The notes beneath the pieces are model-generated. The model was not told the DNA's origin. It ran no database searches and saw nothing but the letters and a program-made list of their open reading frames with translations. From contig CAUEEP010000901.1 in the NCBI GenBank assembly GCA_958450365.1, forward strand, positions 62,001 through 126,000: a DNA stretch of 64,000 nucleotides. The letters are read 5' to 3'. Origin of the DNA: Mesorhabditis belari. Lineage: Eukaryota > Nematoda > Chromadorea > Rhabditida > Rhabditidae. Numbering within the stretch: position 1 is the stretch's first letter; each line of letters begins with the position of its first letter. A program made the translations under genes and the position numbers. This document shows, piece after piece, positions 45,490 through 57,088 of this stretch.

Positions 45490-48100
45490 CTGCCAATCAA
45501 TAATTTTCAACATCTCATAATCATTCGTTTCCCCATTTCTCCTCCACAAAACATTTCCCAAATGACAATCCCAGTGACATAGTAACGAAATTTTACCTCA
45601 AATCTTCACAATTCTTTGAAAATAACCATTCCCAACAATATTTCCCAGCTTCTTCCCACATTTTCGTCACATCACCGAAAGTTTTTGCAAGATTCGACAA
45701 TTTTCTAGCATCTTCTTTTAAAGTGGGATAACGATCAGCGACTGTAAGCAGATTTTTTGAACAACTCTAAAATTTTTCTCAAAATTTAACCTCTATTTTG
45801 CATACCTCTCTTCCAAAACCACCTCTCATGTAGTTTTTGGCTCCAAAAGCTGAGGCATCAAAGGCTTTTAGTTGATCAAGAAGGGCAGCGTTTGAGAGTA
45901 CTAAACTTTCTAATCTTTAATGTTTTAATTGAGCTTTAAAAGCTGTAAGTCAGGTCCAGGTTCAACCTTTGTCAAATCTGGATATATTTTTGACTCAGCA
46001 ACAGACCATGTAAGACCAGCATCATACTTGCTAGGTATTATAGTTAGCTAGGCTTCTGAACTGACTATATTAGAAACCTTTTTGTTGTTAGATTGTTAGA
46101 AAAACTTTTTGTTGTTTGTTAGAAAGCTTTGTTAGAGATCTAGTTATTTTGCGGAACAGGCCTGCAGCAAAACTACCTGTAAAACCAGGATCAGGGCTTG
46201 ACCAGAAGCCAAGTTCAAGACTTGACCAGAAGCCAAGTACAATGCTTGACCAGAAGCCAAGTACAATGCTTGACCAGAAGCCAAGTGCAAGGCTTGACCA
46301 GAAGCCAAGTACAATGCTTGACCAGAAGCCAAGTACAATGCTTGACCAGGAGCCAAGCCCTGGAACCTGGAGCCTGCAGGCCTGGCCCACAAAGTCCCTA
46401 AAGTCGCACAAAGGGAACAGAAATCTGACCCTAATCTTTGCTGATTTATTTATCTTCTTGATGTCAAAGTCTAACAAATAAATATTGAGGCATTCAGACT
46501 GAGTCTAAACTCTACAGGGTTGCCCATATAACTCTAAGTGTAGTAGCTTATTCCTAACTATCTCGATCAAAGCTGAAATTTTGCACTGAGCATAAAAGCA
46601 TTTCAAAAATCAAATTTGGACTTCTAACAAGACTCACAAAGCCAAAAAAGCTCAAGAGCCTGAGCCAGCAAACTAAAGTTTCCAGATTTTATCTCTTTTT
46701 CTGAATCGCGCATCTCGCTGGATAACAAGCTGATGGATTTTTCCGTCCTTGAGACAAAAGTCTGCACAAAACCGGATAAAAATGTTAAAAGTATGAAGAA
46801 AAGTCTTCTAAAAGTCTGGGATGAACTCAATGATGTTTACTTTCCTTTCCTTAAAGCTTGATAGCATTCTCGGCTAAAAAATGGTGATCCCTTTGAATTT
46901 AATTATTAATTTTTTTTTTGTTCATTAATATCAAATAAAGATTTTAAACAAAAGTTTCCTTTTTTAAAGTTTCATTTTGTTTACCTAAAAATCTTTTTTA
47001 TCTGTACCTATGGTCGCGTCCGTTTCCTTCCTATTTGCGTTGCTATTTTGCAATTATTCGCGTCGCATTTTTCGTCCTTTTTCTCCCTTCCCGAAATGAT
47101 TTTTTTTGGTCTGTGGGGGTTTTTGCCTTCTTTTTGTTTTTGCCTTCTTGGGGGACTTTGTTGTTTCATTTTTGATGCGCATGCTGTTTTTGTAATGGGT
47201 ATTGTTGCATTTCGGTTCTGTACTAATAAACAGTAACGTTATAAATTCACTTTACTTTATGCTACCCTTCAGGTTTTAAAATCCTGTTTACATGACTGGT
47301 TTTACATGATTGTAGAGAGGTTTTACTAACATTTGTGTCACCATCGACGTAGTATCAATCCGATCTGTACTCTTCTCAAGAGTATTAATCTATTGTTGGA
47401 TACTACGTGTTCTTGTTACGTTGTAAGCGCTTTTGGGGGAAACCTTTTTAACCTTTTGTGCTATTCGGCCATTCTTAAGCAGAATCATCCTCGCTGATAA
47501 GGTTAAAGCGGGTCGCACCCCAAACTTTATTATTAGCCACTCAGTACAATGTTTGGGTACATTTTAAAAACTCAATGTACAATGTACAACAGGTGATTCT
47601 TTGAGTACGCAATCACACTTCTACTCGGAACAAATGATTGATGAATAATTCAACAATTATTTGTATCAATATTCTGAAAGAAACAAACGATCAACAATTT
47701 CTGAAAGATCTCAATGAAATTTCGTCATTCAAACATTGTCATTCAAACATCTAATCATCAATAAAATTCACTTACAGTAGCCATTGATTCTCGCCAAAGC
47801 TTTGACCACTTCTGCAACTCCATTCACCGAGATATTTGTATGATATTGGACAAATGAGATCTCTTCGATGAATTCACAAAGAAAATAGCCTAAGGAAAGG
47901 ATTGAATCACATTTTAATCATTTTTAAAATCCCCATTTCCCCACCAGCATTAATGTCTTTATTCTCGTAGTCAGCACCACCAAAATATTTTGGTATTTTT
48001 GCTGTTTCTTCAAAACCCCAAAGATTCGCGTTTTTGTAGATAAAATGTTCTGTGTTATGAATCTGCAAAATGTTTCTGAAAACTTGACATTTAATCAATC
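45490..48100 (-). CDS. CHK-kinase-like (DUF1679-type) protein, partial
   Basis: This family is an aminoglycoside/choline-kinase-like fold, expanded in nematodes and mostly of unknown substrate. Supported exons on -: about 48061-47930 (IHNTEHFIYKNANLWGFEET), 47889-47776 (GYFLCEFIEEISFVQY, VAEVVKALARINGY), about 45893-45808 (LLDQLKAFDASAFGAKNYMR), 45741-45490 (ADRYPTLKEDARKL, then LLCHWDCHLGNVLW and KIIDWQ before the donor). HWDCHLGN is the catalytic-loop HxDxxxxN and IDWQ the metal-binding motif. The last exon needs a one-base shift near 45598 (GATTTGAGGTAAAATTTCG) to join its halves. The N-terminus and the part after IDWQ were not found, so the gene may be broken. Confidence 0.65.
46197..46363. 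repeat. 24-base minisatellite, seven units
   Basis: Units follow CTTGACCAGAAGCCAAGTAC plus AATG. Because the unit is a multiple of three, open frames exist on both strands, which explains the long repetitive frames here; they are not taken as genes. It lies within the CHK-like gene. Confidence 0.93.
46683..46861 (+). CDS. Possible 3'-terminal exon of an unrecognised gene
   Basis: After an acceptor-like TTTCCAG (46683) one frame reads ISFSESRISLDNKLMDFSV, then LETKVCTKPDKNVKSMKKSL and LKVWDELNDVYFPFLKA to a TGA near 46861. AATAAA follows at about 46935. Composition is protein-like and soluble. No upstream exon was found. It runs opposite to the CHK-like gene. Confidence 0.33.
47000..47770. 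other. Non-coding strip in the CHK-like intron
   Basis: T- and G-rich DNA with an open frame (47048-47236) of biased composition and no motif. Nothing further could be assigned. Confidence 0.4.
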
Positions 48101-48353
48101 ATACAATAGCCGCTTTTTGAGCACATTCCTCGTCCGACACTGTACACTTTCCACTGATTGCTGTCGAGACGTTGATGATCGATTGTTTTGTGGTCACCCA
48201 AAAATTGAGTTGTTCTTATGGGGAAAAAATTCGAGATCAAGTTGAAAAGTTGAACACTTTTTTATGGAGATACGTTAATTAAATGCATTAAATTGTGTAA
48301 ACTTTATCAAAGGAAGTTTTTGTTTTTCCAACTAAAACAAAGAAAGAAAGAAA

Positions 48354-48388
48354 TAAACAGACAGACAGACAGACAAACAAACAGACAT

Positions 48389-48429
<41 letters not shown>

Positions 48430-48565
48430 TAGACAGACAGACAGACAGATAGACATACAGACAAACAAACAAAGAAACAGACAGACAGACAAACGAACAA
48501 ACAAACAAACTCAAACAAACAAACAACAAACAAACAACAAACAGACAGACAAACAAACAAACAAA
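48354..48565. repeat. CAGA / AAAC microsatellite
   Basis: Runs of ACAG units grade into AAAC units over about 210 bases. All long frames across it are repeat artefacts. Confidence 0.97.
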
Positions 48566-49374
48566 CAAGGCTTTATACATAGAATAGAAGAGCTTCTTCT
48601 ATAGAACAGAACAATATTTGCCTAGGACAGCTTTTTTAGATAGTAATTAACTCCAAAACTCGTTGGACATTAGCAAATTTACATGAAAGTATTAGGCTTT
48701 TCGGCTGGAGTGCAGTTTACCCCCGCCTCCATGAAAAATTTCCGAAAACCACTTTTCTAGGGGTTTTCGACCATACTGAATCCGAATAACATAGTCCCAA
48801 TCACCGGAAACAAAAAAAAATTTTGCCTTGGGGACTAAGGCAAAAAGTTAAACTCTTTCTTTTCTTTTTTTGTTGATTTTATACCGATTTTACTAATATC
48901 TAATGAATTTTTCTTTTAGGATGACGGTTCTTTGATAATTTATCAATTACGGCGGCGCCCATGCTAGCCCGTGATGCGTGGCATATCGTTCATCCTCACA
49001 AAACGAAACTACAATAAAGCACGACAAGTCTCGGGCTTTTCATTTCCCTATTTGCCATTTCTTTCCCATTTACCCACCTTCAATAGCAATCGATCAGGAA
49101 GATCAAAATCGTTTTTTTCCAAGTCCAGGAAGAGGGTAAAGAGCGAGGAAACAAGACCCTGTAAAGTCTTTTTTTTTCAAGTTCAACTTTCTCTCCCTAA
49201 CCGCCCCTTCACCAGTTTTCTCGGCTCGTCTCTTTGAGCCAAGTTTAATTGATTTTCCGAAATTTCTCCTTAAAATCATTTCGATGATCGTCCATTTGAT
49301 CGGAGTATCGAAAATGAAATCATTTTCCTAAATTTTTTTGATTTATCTAATGCCGTTTAGGAAATTTAGCCGTT

Positions 49375-49690
49375 AACGAATGGTTCGTGATCGGCTAGCC
49401 GTTCAAGAATGATTCGTAATTGGCTAGCCGCCAAAGAATGATTCGTAAATGGCTAGCCGCTAAAGAATGATTCGTAATCGGCTAGCCGCTGAAGAATGAT
49501 TCGTCATCCGCTAGCCGCTAAAGAATGATTCGTAATCGGCTAGCCGCTAAAGAATGATTCGTAATTGGCTAGCCGTTAACGAATGATTCGTAATTGGCTA
49601 GCCGTTAACGAATGTTTCGTAATCGGCTAGCCGCTAAAGAATGATTCGTAATTGGCTAGCCGTTAACAAATCATTCGTTAACGACTAGCC
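49375..49690. repeat. 29-base minisatellite with GGCTAGCC core
   Basis: About eleven units of GAATGATTCGTAATCGGCTA plus GCCGCTAAA, some with GTTAACG in place of CTAAAG. Degenerate outliers lie at 49835-49875. Each unit carries the palindromes GGCTAGCC and GAATGATTC. Confidence 0.93.
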
Positions 49691-50275
49691 GATAACGAGT
49701 GAAATTTTTTCGCTAGCCGTGTACAATTTGTAATCGGCTTCTGCGAACATGGCCTGATCCAAATGAGTTTTTGATTTCGAACTATTTATGCAAGACGCAA
49801 ATCAGCTTATCTAGCTCAAATCGCAAATCGTTAGCGGCTAGCCGTTAACGAATGATTCGTTAGCGGCTGAATTTCGTAAGCGGCTACGACACATAAACTT
49901 CAAACCTCATTAAACATTAGCAAATTTTTAGTAAAAATAATTGAAAATTAGAGATATTCAGTAAAATCAATGAAAACAGTGCAACAAAATGGTCGGCAAA
50001 CTGTTTCCAATATGGGTAAAGTGGAGAAAGTCTTTTTTTTTTTTTTTTTTTTGATACATAATCTATCAAAAAAATGTTAGAAAAATGATCATATGAGAGA
50101 GAAAACGGAGAAAATATTGAAAAGTGAGACTTTTCGAAAGTTTCGTCAACAATTTATAGGTTATAAATTGTATAATAGATTAGTATCTTTTAATTAAATC
50201 CAGATTTTAAGTTTTAAGTTCTAGTAACAAATTAAAGAAGAAAAATCTCTTCTAACACTTTTTGGGCTCATTTGT

Positions 50276-50367
50276 GCACCCCATCGGGGACGCGTTTCAA
50301 AATTTTCTCGAGACACTATTGGAAGGTCTCTGGGTAAACCCTAACCTCAAACTTGGGTAATTAAACC
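50276..50367 (-). ncRNA. Spliced leader SL1 RNA gene
   Basis: On - the 22-base leader at 50367-50346 reads GGTTTAATTACCC then AAGTTTGAG, an exact SL1, followed by the donor GTTAGG. The body contains CAGAGACC and GTGTCTCGAG (stem), an Sm-type AAAATTTTGAAACG, and a final hairpin CCCC-GAT-GGGG (50279-50289). SL1 RNA is an snRNP that donates its leader to pre-mRNA 5' ends by trans-splicing. About 92 bases, close to the usual size. It lies opposite to a 5S-like sequence, as in the 5S/SL1 arrays of Caenorhabditis. The Sm site has GA where the copy at 61326 has GG. Confidence 0.85.
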
Positions 50368-50406
50368 GAGGCACGCGGTCTCTGTCGCGGTATCTGTGAG
50401 GTCCGC

Positions 50407-50427
50407 GTGCCAGATGCCACTTTTTCC
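50407..50427 (-). promoter_or_regulatory. Putative SL1 proximal sequence element
   Basis: About 40 bases upstream of the SL1 start. The - strand reads AAAAAGTGGCATCTGGCAC, conserved at 61459-61480 and at 9167-9184, while the DNA between it and the leader is not. Position fits the snRNA-type proximal element of SL RNA promoters. A second conserved word, GCGACAG, lies closer to the start in all three copies. Confidence 0.65.
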
Positions 50428-50511
50428 TAGGAGAGACACGAAGAGTACACACAGTCGTGCCGTCTCGTATCTCTGCTGCTGGTAATTTCAGGCATCCGTC
50501 AACGGAAAAGC

Positions 50512-50640
50512 GCTTACGATCATAGCACGTTGAAAAACGGTATCCCGTCAGATCTGCCAAGTTAAGCAACGTTGGGCTCGGCTAGTCGCTGGTTCGAATC
50601 CAGCAGATGAGTCAGGGATATCTTCCCGAGTGCTGTAGGT
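50512..50640 (+). rRNA. Chimeric 5S rRNA pseudogene
   Basis: 50512-50586 is the 5' part of 5S rRNA (GCTTACGATCATAGCACG, then CCAAGTTAAGCAACGTTGGG). It is joined to TCGCTGGTTCGAATCCAGC, a perfect tRNA T arm, and then to the 5S 3' end (TCCCGAGTGCTGTAGG), which is repeated once more at about 50650. The middle of 5S (the GATCGGAGACGG region) is absent, so it cannot make 5S rRNA. Confidence 0.7.
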
Positions 50641-50689
50641 AAACGTGAACCGAGTGCTGTAGGTAACCGCATCCATATGGAGAACTGGT

Positions 50690-51490
50690 TCCCAAGATCG
50701 GTCCCCCTAGAGCCCCCTCCCCTCGTGATTGGGATAACCAGGGATCCAAATGGGTAGACTTGTCTAAGGCACAAGCTCATATAAAGGAGGTAGCCTTCTC
50801 CTCCTACATCGTCTTCTAGATTGTCTCCTCGATTGTCTCCTAGATCGTCTCCTACATCGTCCCATCCTCACAAACAATAGAATATTCCCTAGGTCCTAAT
50901 ATGTAAATTGTGATTATGCGTGTGCAAAATAAAATCACCGGTAACCCCGGTATACATTATTATTATTATTATTAAATAGAGCTCTTCAATTGGAATAAAT
51001 ACGGTAAATCCCTTTTAAAAAAAGCTATTAGTACTTTTCTCATCAAAACTTGATCTTTTTGCACCCCAAATCACAATCCCCCCACTCTTAAATCGTACTT
51101 TGTTCAGCCATTTCTATTTTCTTGTTCACTTCTGATACCTGTTAATTTGATTTGTTCATTTATTCTCATATAGATTCTTTATCAAATTCCTCAAGCTTTT
51201 CTCAGTATTTCTCCTTTTCCATCTTTTGGTTGTCGTTAATTAAGTTCACCGAGAATGTTCACTCAAATATTCAATGATTTTTCTTTTTAGATTAGCATCT
51301 TTCATGTGACTTTTTCTTTTCTTAACCACCGTAATTTGGAAATCACTTTTTTTGGGAAATGTCACACCTGCCTTTCGCAAAAAAAAACCTTCGTAACAAA
51401 CCTTTGGCAGCTGATTTTTTTCAGCAACTCTCGAAGAAACAAAGTTCTAGCTCGACGAAAAATCGCCCGAAATCTCAGCACCACATTTTC
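50690..51490. other. Spacer before the Sre gene
   Basis: Contains CTCCTAGATCGTCTC repeats (50800-50865), an ATT repeat at 50964-50985 and AT-rich DNA. A low-complexity stretch up to the Sre start codon may hold its promoter, but no element could be pinpointed. Confidence 0.5.
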
Positions 51491-51494
51491 TTGA

Positions 51495-54400
51495 ATGTTT
51501 ATGATCTATCAATTTGCGTCGAATTCTTCCTCGGCAATTTTTATACCAGTTTTTGTGTCGATCGAACCATTACAGGTAAGTTTATTGTGGGGAGAATGAA
51601 ACTGATTAGCAAAGAATGCATTTTGTTAAAACTTTCAACACAAAGGCTACTTATTTAAGTCGTTTTAATGCATATGAATGACTGAATGACTGAATGACTG
51701 AATGACTGAATGAATTGAATCTAATCCCTTTTTTTCTCTTATTTGACTCAAAAAATTTCTGAAAAACATGTGAAAGTTTAAAGAATTATCAATTTGAAAT
51801 GTTAAAAGTTTCAAAGAATGAACCGAATACTTACATTTAAAAGCATAATATAGCAAGTGTTGCAAATTTTTCCAAACGCTGACACAGGTTTTTTGTAGAG
51901 ATAAGGAACCAAATTTTGAGAGAAGGAAGAAATTTAGAGAGATAAAGAACCAAATTTAGAGAGATAAGTAACCAAATTTAGAGAGAAGGAAGAGATTTAG
52001 AGAGATAAGGAACCAAATTTAGAGAGATAAGTAACCAAATTTAGAGAGATAAGTAACCAAATTTAGAGAGATAAGTAACCAAATTTAGAGCGATAAGGAA
52101 CCAAATTTAGAGAGATAAGGAACCAAATTTAGAGAGAAGGAACAAAATTTGTAGAGAAGGAAGAAATTTAGAGAGATAAAGAACCAAATTTAGAGAGATA
52201 AGTAGCCAAATTTAGCGAGATCTAAAGCGTGTCCCGTCTACCGTAATATCATTCTGGAAATGAGTCTTTAAACTGTCTTTATATTTAATCTTCATAGATT
52301 TACATTAACTTACTATTAAGTTCGTTGATATAGTTCTTACAATTACAGTTGGATTTACAGTAATATCTATTACAGATCACAGTAACCAATGAACGCTTTA
52401 GAACGGCTTCGAACGCTTCGAAAAGTTGTACTAAGAATAATTAAAAATCACCAAATACTGCAATGATAAATCTTTCAAAGTAAAAAGTACAAAAAATCTA
52501 AAATTCTTGAACTTACAGGATTCGGATACTCTTCTCTTTCTCCTCTATGCAATCACAAGCGTTGAAGTGTTTTGCTCAGTGCTTTCCTATATATTTTTTG
52601 TGCCTTTCGTTGGAATTGTTCACAGTTCCGGTAAGTGTTATTCTTTAAACTCTTGAATAAGTAGAAGAACGATAGAACGATAGAATTCAGTTTAAAGAAT
52701 TCAATTAATTCAAGTACAGACTTGCTTAAAATTCTTCAAAATTTCAGCCCATTTCCATCCGAATCTCACTCGTATCATCCTCTTCATGATCGTTCACTGC
52801 TTAGCTCATTCCATTGCTCGTTTCTTTTTAATGTTCTTCGAGTTCAACATTATAAAATTATATGGTGAGTGACTTTTTGTCAAATTACCGTATCTCAATT
52901 TAGTCTCTTTTCTAGCCGATGCTTTTTTGATTGTTGTTGGGAGTCTGAGATTGTACTGTTTTATGATGGCGTTGTTCACGATTCCGTTGATCACTGCGGA
53001 GAGGTGAATGGGATAAATAAATAGCTATAAACTAGTATTTAAGTATTTCTAGTTAAAGTTACATTATAAAAGATTGAAAATAAAAAAAAGCAATCTTGTG
53101 GTGCTTTTTGTTCTTAATTCTTGAATAAGTAGAAGAACGACTTATGGTTTTGAAACGCACAACTGGCTATGATTGGCGCAAAACTGTTCCAACGTAGCCT
53201 TGATGCTTACCGTATTTTCTTTAATAGTAGTGCACCCTGAGCGTCGCCTAAATTTCTCGAAATCTCGAGAATCGCTTATCAGAACCTATCGATGTTGGGT
53301 CGGAAAATGTAGCTGACGATGAGATCTTGTGCGGGATTTGAGTGTTGAGCTTCTGCAAAAGCTTGGGAACTGTAGAATAATCATTTGGCTCGGCCGGGGG
53401 GAGGGGGAAAGGGCACTACAATTAGAGAAAATACAGAAGACCGTATTCTCTCTAATAGTAATCCTGGACAACCTAAATTCCTCGAAATCTCAAAAGCCGC
53501 TTATCAGAACCTATCGATGTGGGATCGGAAAATGTAGCTGACAATGAGATCTTGTGGGGGATTTGAGTGTTGAGCTTCTGCAAAAGCTTGGAAACCGTAA
53601 AATAGTTACCAACTCGGCTCGGCAGGGTGCACTACTATTAGAGAAAATACGGTAACCGGTTATTCATAGCTTATAAGGTCAGGGTTTATTGGGTAATTGG
53701 TGCTGATTGAGCTCTGACAAGGGAAGTCATAGGAAATCACCTTGAACCACCTTTCGAGTTCCTTATGGGGCCGTTACGCCCGAACAATAGCTTCGGTGGT
53801 CTAGTGGATAGACTCCTAGACTGCCGAACCCATCGTTCCCCTCCAGTTCTAGTCCAAACTCTTTTACTTTTTTGCTAGTTCCCTGCAATGAATAAACTAG
53901 CTTGACTGAGTGGCTTGACTGAGCTAATCGTGACTTGACTGATCTGATCTGATCTGGCCTGGTTCGACCCTGGCTCTAGTGAGTCAGAACGGGTCCAGGC
54001 CCGGCCTCAATTGTCATTTGTCTTTCTTTCAGAGCTTTCGCCTCTCATCACATCGATGATTATGAGAAAAACCCGCGCACAAAGATCTCAGCCACTTTGT
54101 GCAGTCTTGCCTCATCAATCGGCTTTGTGAATACAGTAATTGTGGCTATCGGTAAGTGAAGAGGAAAAATTGAAATTGAAAAGATTTTCAGCGTTTGCAC
54201 TGTATCGTAATGTCACTGTCTTGACGGGCATTTTTGGTTATGCGATACTTTCTATTTCAACAGCCTTGGTGGGGTTTTTGGTGAATAAAAATCTTTCAAA
54301 AACAGATCTAAAGCTTTAAAAATATTGTGTAAATGGAAAAAGAATGAAATGAAGGAATACAGTCAATTCAATAAGTCTTCCTTTTGCTGTCAATTCAATA

Positions 54401-55357
54401 ATTCCTTTTGCAGATGTGTTCCCATCTCCGAAGCGATAATAATATCTTGAAAAAGCGGCTTAAATCTGATTCCGTTCATCTCGAGTATTCATTAACGAGA
54501 AGATTTCAAGTCTCGGAAAGTGATAAAGCTTTGAAAGTACAGAAAGGTAGATTTTGTCGATTTTTTAAAAGTTTTATTTAGTTGCTAAAAAAGATGATTA
54601 ATTCGACAGCAATTGGAAATGTTTTCACAGGTTTTTTCGCCTTTTTCGCTTTCATCGTCTTTGATCCTTTATCGAAAACTGCACAAATTGTGTTCGCTTT
54701 TCTTGAGCTATGGTTTGCGATGTACTTTACTTTACTTTACTTTACTCAACAATCTCTTTCTTCTCGAATCTGTCTTAACAATTCCCTGTAAATCTCTTTA
54801 ATTAGAAGAGTGAACTTGTGCAATACTTGGTCACTTCAATGATGAACAAAATTTGAAGAATTTGTTGGTGAAATTGAGACAAAAAATCTTTCAAGAGACA
54901 ACAAAATGCGAACTTAAATAGGCTTTAGTTACAGTATGCTTTTTCTGACTTTCAGTTTAGTTTGTCGGCTTTCTTATAGAAAACGGCTCTCTTATAGAAA
55001 ACGGCTCTCTTATAGAAAACGGCTTTCTTATAGAAATATCTTGTAGACTTTCTTGTAGAAAGTACCGAAATCTTCGGTACCATTAATACTGTAAATTAGA
55101 ATGGAATCTAAAGTCTTTCAAATTTCAAAGTCTTTCAAATCTAAAGTCTTAAACAAATGTTTTCAATTTTCAGCTACTCAGTCATCTTTATGGCTCTCAT
55201 TGTTGCCGGTGTACCCGAATGGAAAGCATCATTGTTATCGTTTTGGGCTCGCCAATTTGGTCAACTCGATTGGGAATCGAAATTTCACAATTCAATCTCC
55301 GTCGACCACGCGAAAGATGGAGAAACATATTTTGATTATTATAAACAGAGTTGGTAA
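51495..55357 (+). CDS. Sre-class chemoreceptor (350 residues)
   Basis: Nine exons, all phases consistent: 51495-51575, 52519-52630, 52748-52864, 52916-53003, 54033-54151, 54192-54280, 54414-54536, 54582-54721, 55174-55357. The product matches the Sre family along its whole length: N-terminal IPVFVSIEP, TM1 DSDTLLFLLYAITSVEVF, FHPNLTRIILF, ERAFASHHIDDYEKNPRTKI (the family's ER.xAtyf.dYE), YSLTRRFQVSESDKALKLLK (RFQ.sEn...LKLLK), GVPEWKAS after TM7 and the terminal GETYFDYYKQSW. Length is as expected. The start is chosen because the first exon gives the usual short N-terminus. Intron 4 holds a family B dimer and a tRNA-like sequence. The (TTTAC)n run at 54722 is the beginning of intron 8. Confidence 0.93.
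51890..52216. repeat. 22-base minisatellite in an Sre intron
   Basis: About 14 units of AGAGAGATAAGTAACCAAAT plus TT, with GGAACC and GAAGGAAG variants. It is the reverse complement of the array inside the family A element at 39796-39996. Confidence 0.93.
53208..53654. mobile_element. Family B head-to-tail dimer
   Basis: Two copies (about 53208-53437 and 53440-53654) are joined through ATACAGAAGACCGTATTCTC. The ends read TACCGTATTTTCTTTAATAG and GAGAAAATACGGTA. The same dimer structure exists at 41620-41908. Confidence 0.88.
53795..53870 (+). repeat. tRNA-like sequence, degenerate
   Basis: CGGTGGTCTAGTGGATAGAC resembles an A box, and CCAGTTCTAGTCC a weak B box. The anticodon stem does not form convincingly. 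Confidence 0.4.
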
Positions 55358-55383
55358 AGTAAATCGTTTTGAATTGTGCATCC

Positions 55384-55820
55384 TTTTATACGCGCCCCGC
55401 CCCTTTACCATTGGCAATCCAACTTTAAGCTCAAATATCTTGGTGTTGGGTTGTTCAATTCAAATCTTCTTGGGATCATTGGCTCTATCAACCAAGACTT
55501 TCTCTATCAATTAGTAAAAAAACAATTCAAATTGGACAACCCAACACCAATATATTTGAGCTTAAAGTTAGATTGCCAATGGCAGAGGGGGTGGGTTTGT
55601 GGGGCCTTTTATACGCGCCCCTCCCCCTTTACCATTGGCAATCCAACTTTAAACTCAAATATCTTGGTGTTAAGCTGTTCAATTCAAATAGTTTTTATAC
55701 CAATCGAGAGAAAAAGACTTGGCGCATCCAATGATACCAAGAAAATTTAAATTCGACAACCCAATACCAAGAAATTTGAGCTTAAAGTTAGATTGTCAAT
55801 GGGAAAAGGGGCGGGGCGCA
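55384..55820. mobile_element. Family H TIR elements, two adjacent copies
   Basis: Each copy is about 210 bases with ends TTTATACGCGCCCCGCCCCT and a long arm (TTGGCAATCCAACTTTAAGC, TCAAATATCTTGGTGTTGGG). Copies: 55384-55592 and 55606-55820. They lie just after the Sre stop codon. Two more copies are at 59101-59630. Confidence 0.82.
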
Positions 55821-56319
55821 AATCGAATGTCCGATAACGTTTTTGATTAACTAAAACCAAAAAAGAAATCACTTTTGAGACATTAAATCTTGAAAAATCA
55901 CCATTTTTTCCAAGTCAAACCGGAAGGGTTAAAAGGGAATTAGAGGGAAACCGGAGAGTGTTCATTTCTCCAAAATTTACGACAAATGAGAACAAGAAAG
56001 ATTTTTGGCAGTCCGTTGAGAAAAAGATGAGAAGCTTGATGGGGAAAACAAAAGAAAAAGAGACAACAGAAAAGGCAAAGGTTGATCCGAAGTGAACAAG
56101 AATGGTTGAAGAATCGTTTTTTTGAGTACTTTTCCCTATTCAAATCATTGCCTTTAAATTTCAAAAATGATTTCCATTTGTTTTTTCTGTATTTCGTCTG
56201 CAAATTTTACTTAGAAAAACCGAAAAAAATTCGATTTTTGGCACATTTTTCTAAAAAATTAGCATTTAATGGACCAGAAAGTCGCCTTTTACACATTTGA
56301 AATCATTGAAAGAGCAATA

Positions 56320-56760
56320 TACCGTATTTCTTCGAATAGAAGACCGGGTAAAGAGTAACATCGCGTACTCCTGCGTAGCTCCTGCGTAGCTCCTGCGTAG
56401 CTCCTGCGTAGCTCCTGCGTAGCTCCTGCGTAGCTCCTGCGTAGCTCCTGCGTAGCTCCTGCGTAGCTCCTGCGTAGCTCCTGCGTAGCTCCTGCGTAGC
56501 TCCTGCGTAGCTCCTGGGTAGCAGCCCTTTTTAAAATTTCTTTTCTGCATAAAAGCTTTCAATCAAGTGCTATAGAGCTGGAAAATGACTCAAAAATACC
56601 ACATTCACTAACAGATTTTTGAGCCAATTTCCAGCTCTATAGCACTTCATTGAAAGCTTTTATGCAGAAAAGAAATTTTAAAAAGGGCTGCTACGCAGGA
56701 GCTACGCAGGAGTACGCGATGATACTCTTTACCCGGTCTTCTATTCGAAGAAATACGGTA
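56320..56760. mobile_element. Near-perfect hairpin element with an 11-base repeat
   Basis: The ends are TACCGTATTTCTTCGAATAG and its complement. The arms are almost fully complementary, but the left arm holds about 14 units of CTCCTGCGTAG (56368-56520) whereas the right arm has only two. The transcript would be one long hairpin with a bulge of repeats. Confidence 0.9.
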
Positions 56761-57088
56761 ACTGTAACTTTACTTAATTACTTTTACTTTTGAGTACAAT
56801 GCACACTGTAACGCAACCAGTTTTACCAAAAATAGAATAGCTTTAAGACAAAAAAAAAAGAGAAACAAAGATTAATCCAGGCATTCCCGAGCGACAAAAA
56901 AAAAGCGGAAATGTGACATTTCGAACGGGTTCTCGTCAAAAAATCGCCCAAGGATTTGATGATTCGGTGATTTGACTCTTTTCCTTGAAAAGAATCCACA
57001 AAAATCCACAAAAAATCGAATAGATTGTGCATTGTTGGTGATTTGATTTGATTCCCTTCAAGAGGCAAGAACATTTTATTTTCTCAAA

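Noticed and set aside
46116..46481. Long overlapping frames on both strands encoding repeats
   Set aside because: They follow from a 24-base minisatellite whose unit is a multiple of three; no start context, splice sites or homology.
48288..48604. Cys/Leu/Val-rich and Asp/Arg/Gln-rich frames
   Set aside because: Translations of a CAGA microsatellite.
49375..49690. Regularly repeated 29-base units resembling a CRISPR array
   Set aside because: Units are contiguous without unique spacers, in a eukaryotic genome with no cas genes.
54722..54747. A (TTTAC)n repeat that seems to shift the frame in the Sre gene
   Set aside because: With the donor at 54722 (AT|GTACTT) the exon ends before the repeat and joins exon 9 in phase, giving the normal Sre TM7; the repeat is intronic.
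56266..56562. Frame encoding tandem YAGATQELRRS repeats
   Set aside because: Product of the 11-base repeat array in a hairpin element, not supported as a protein.
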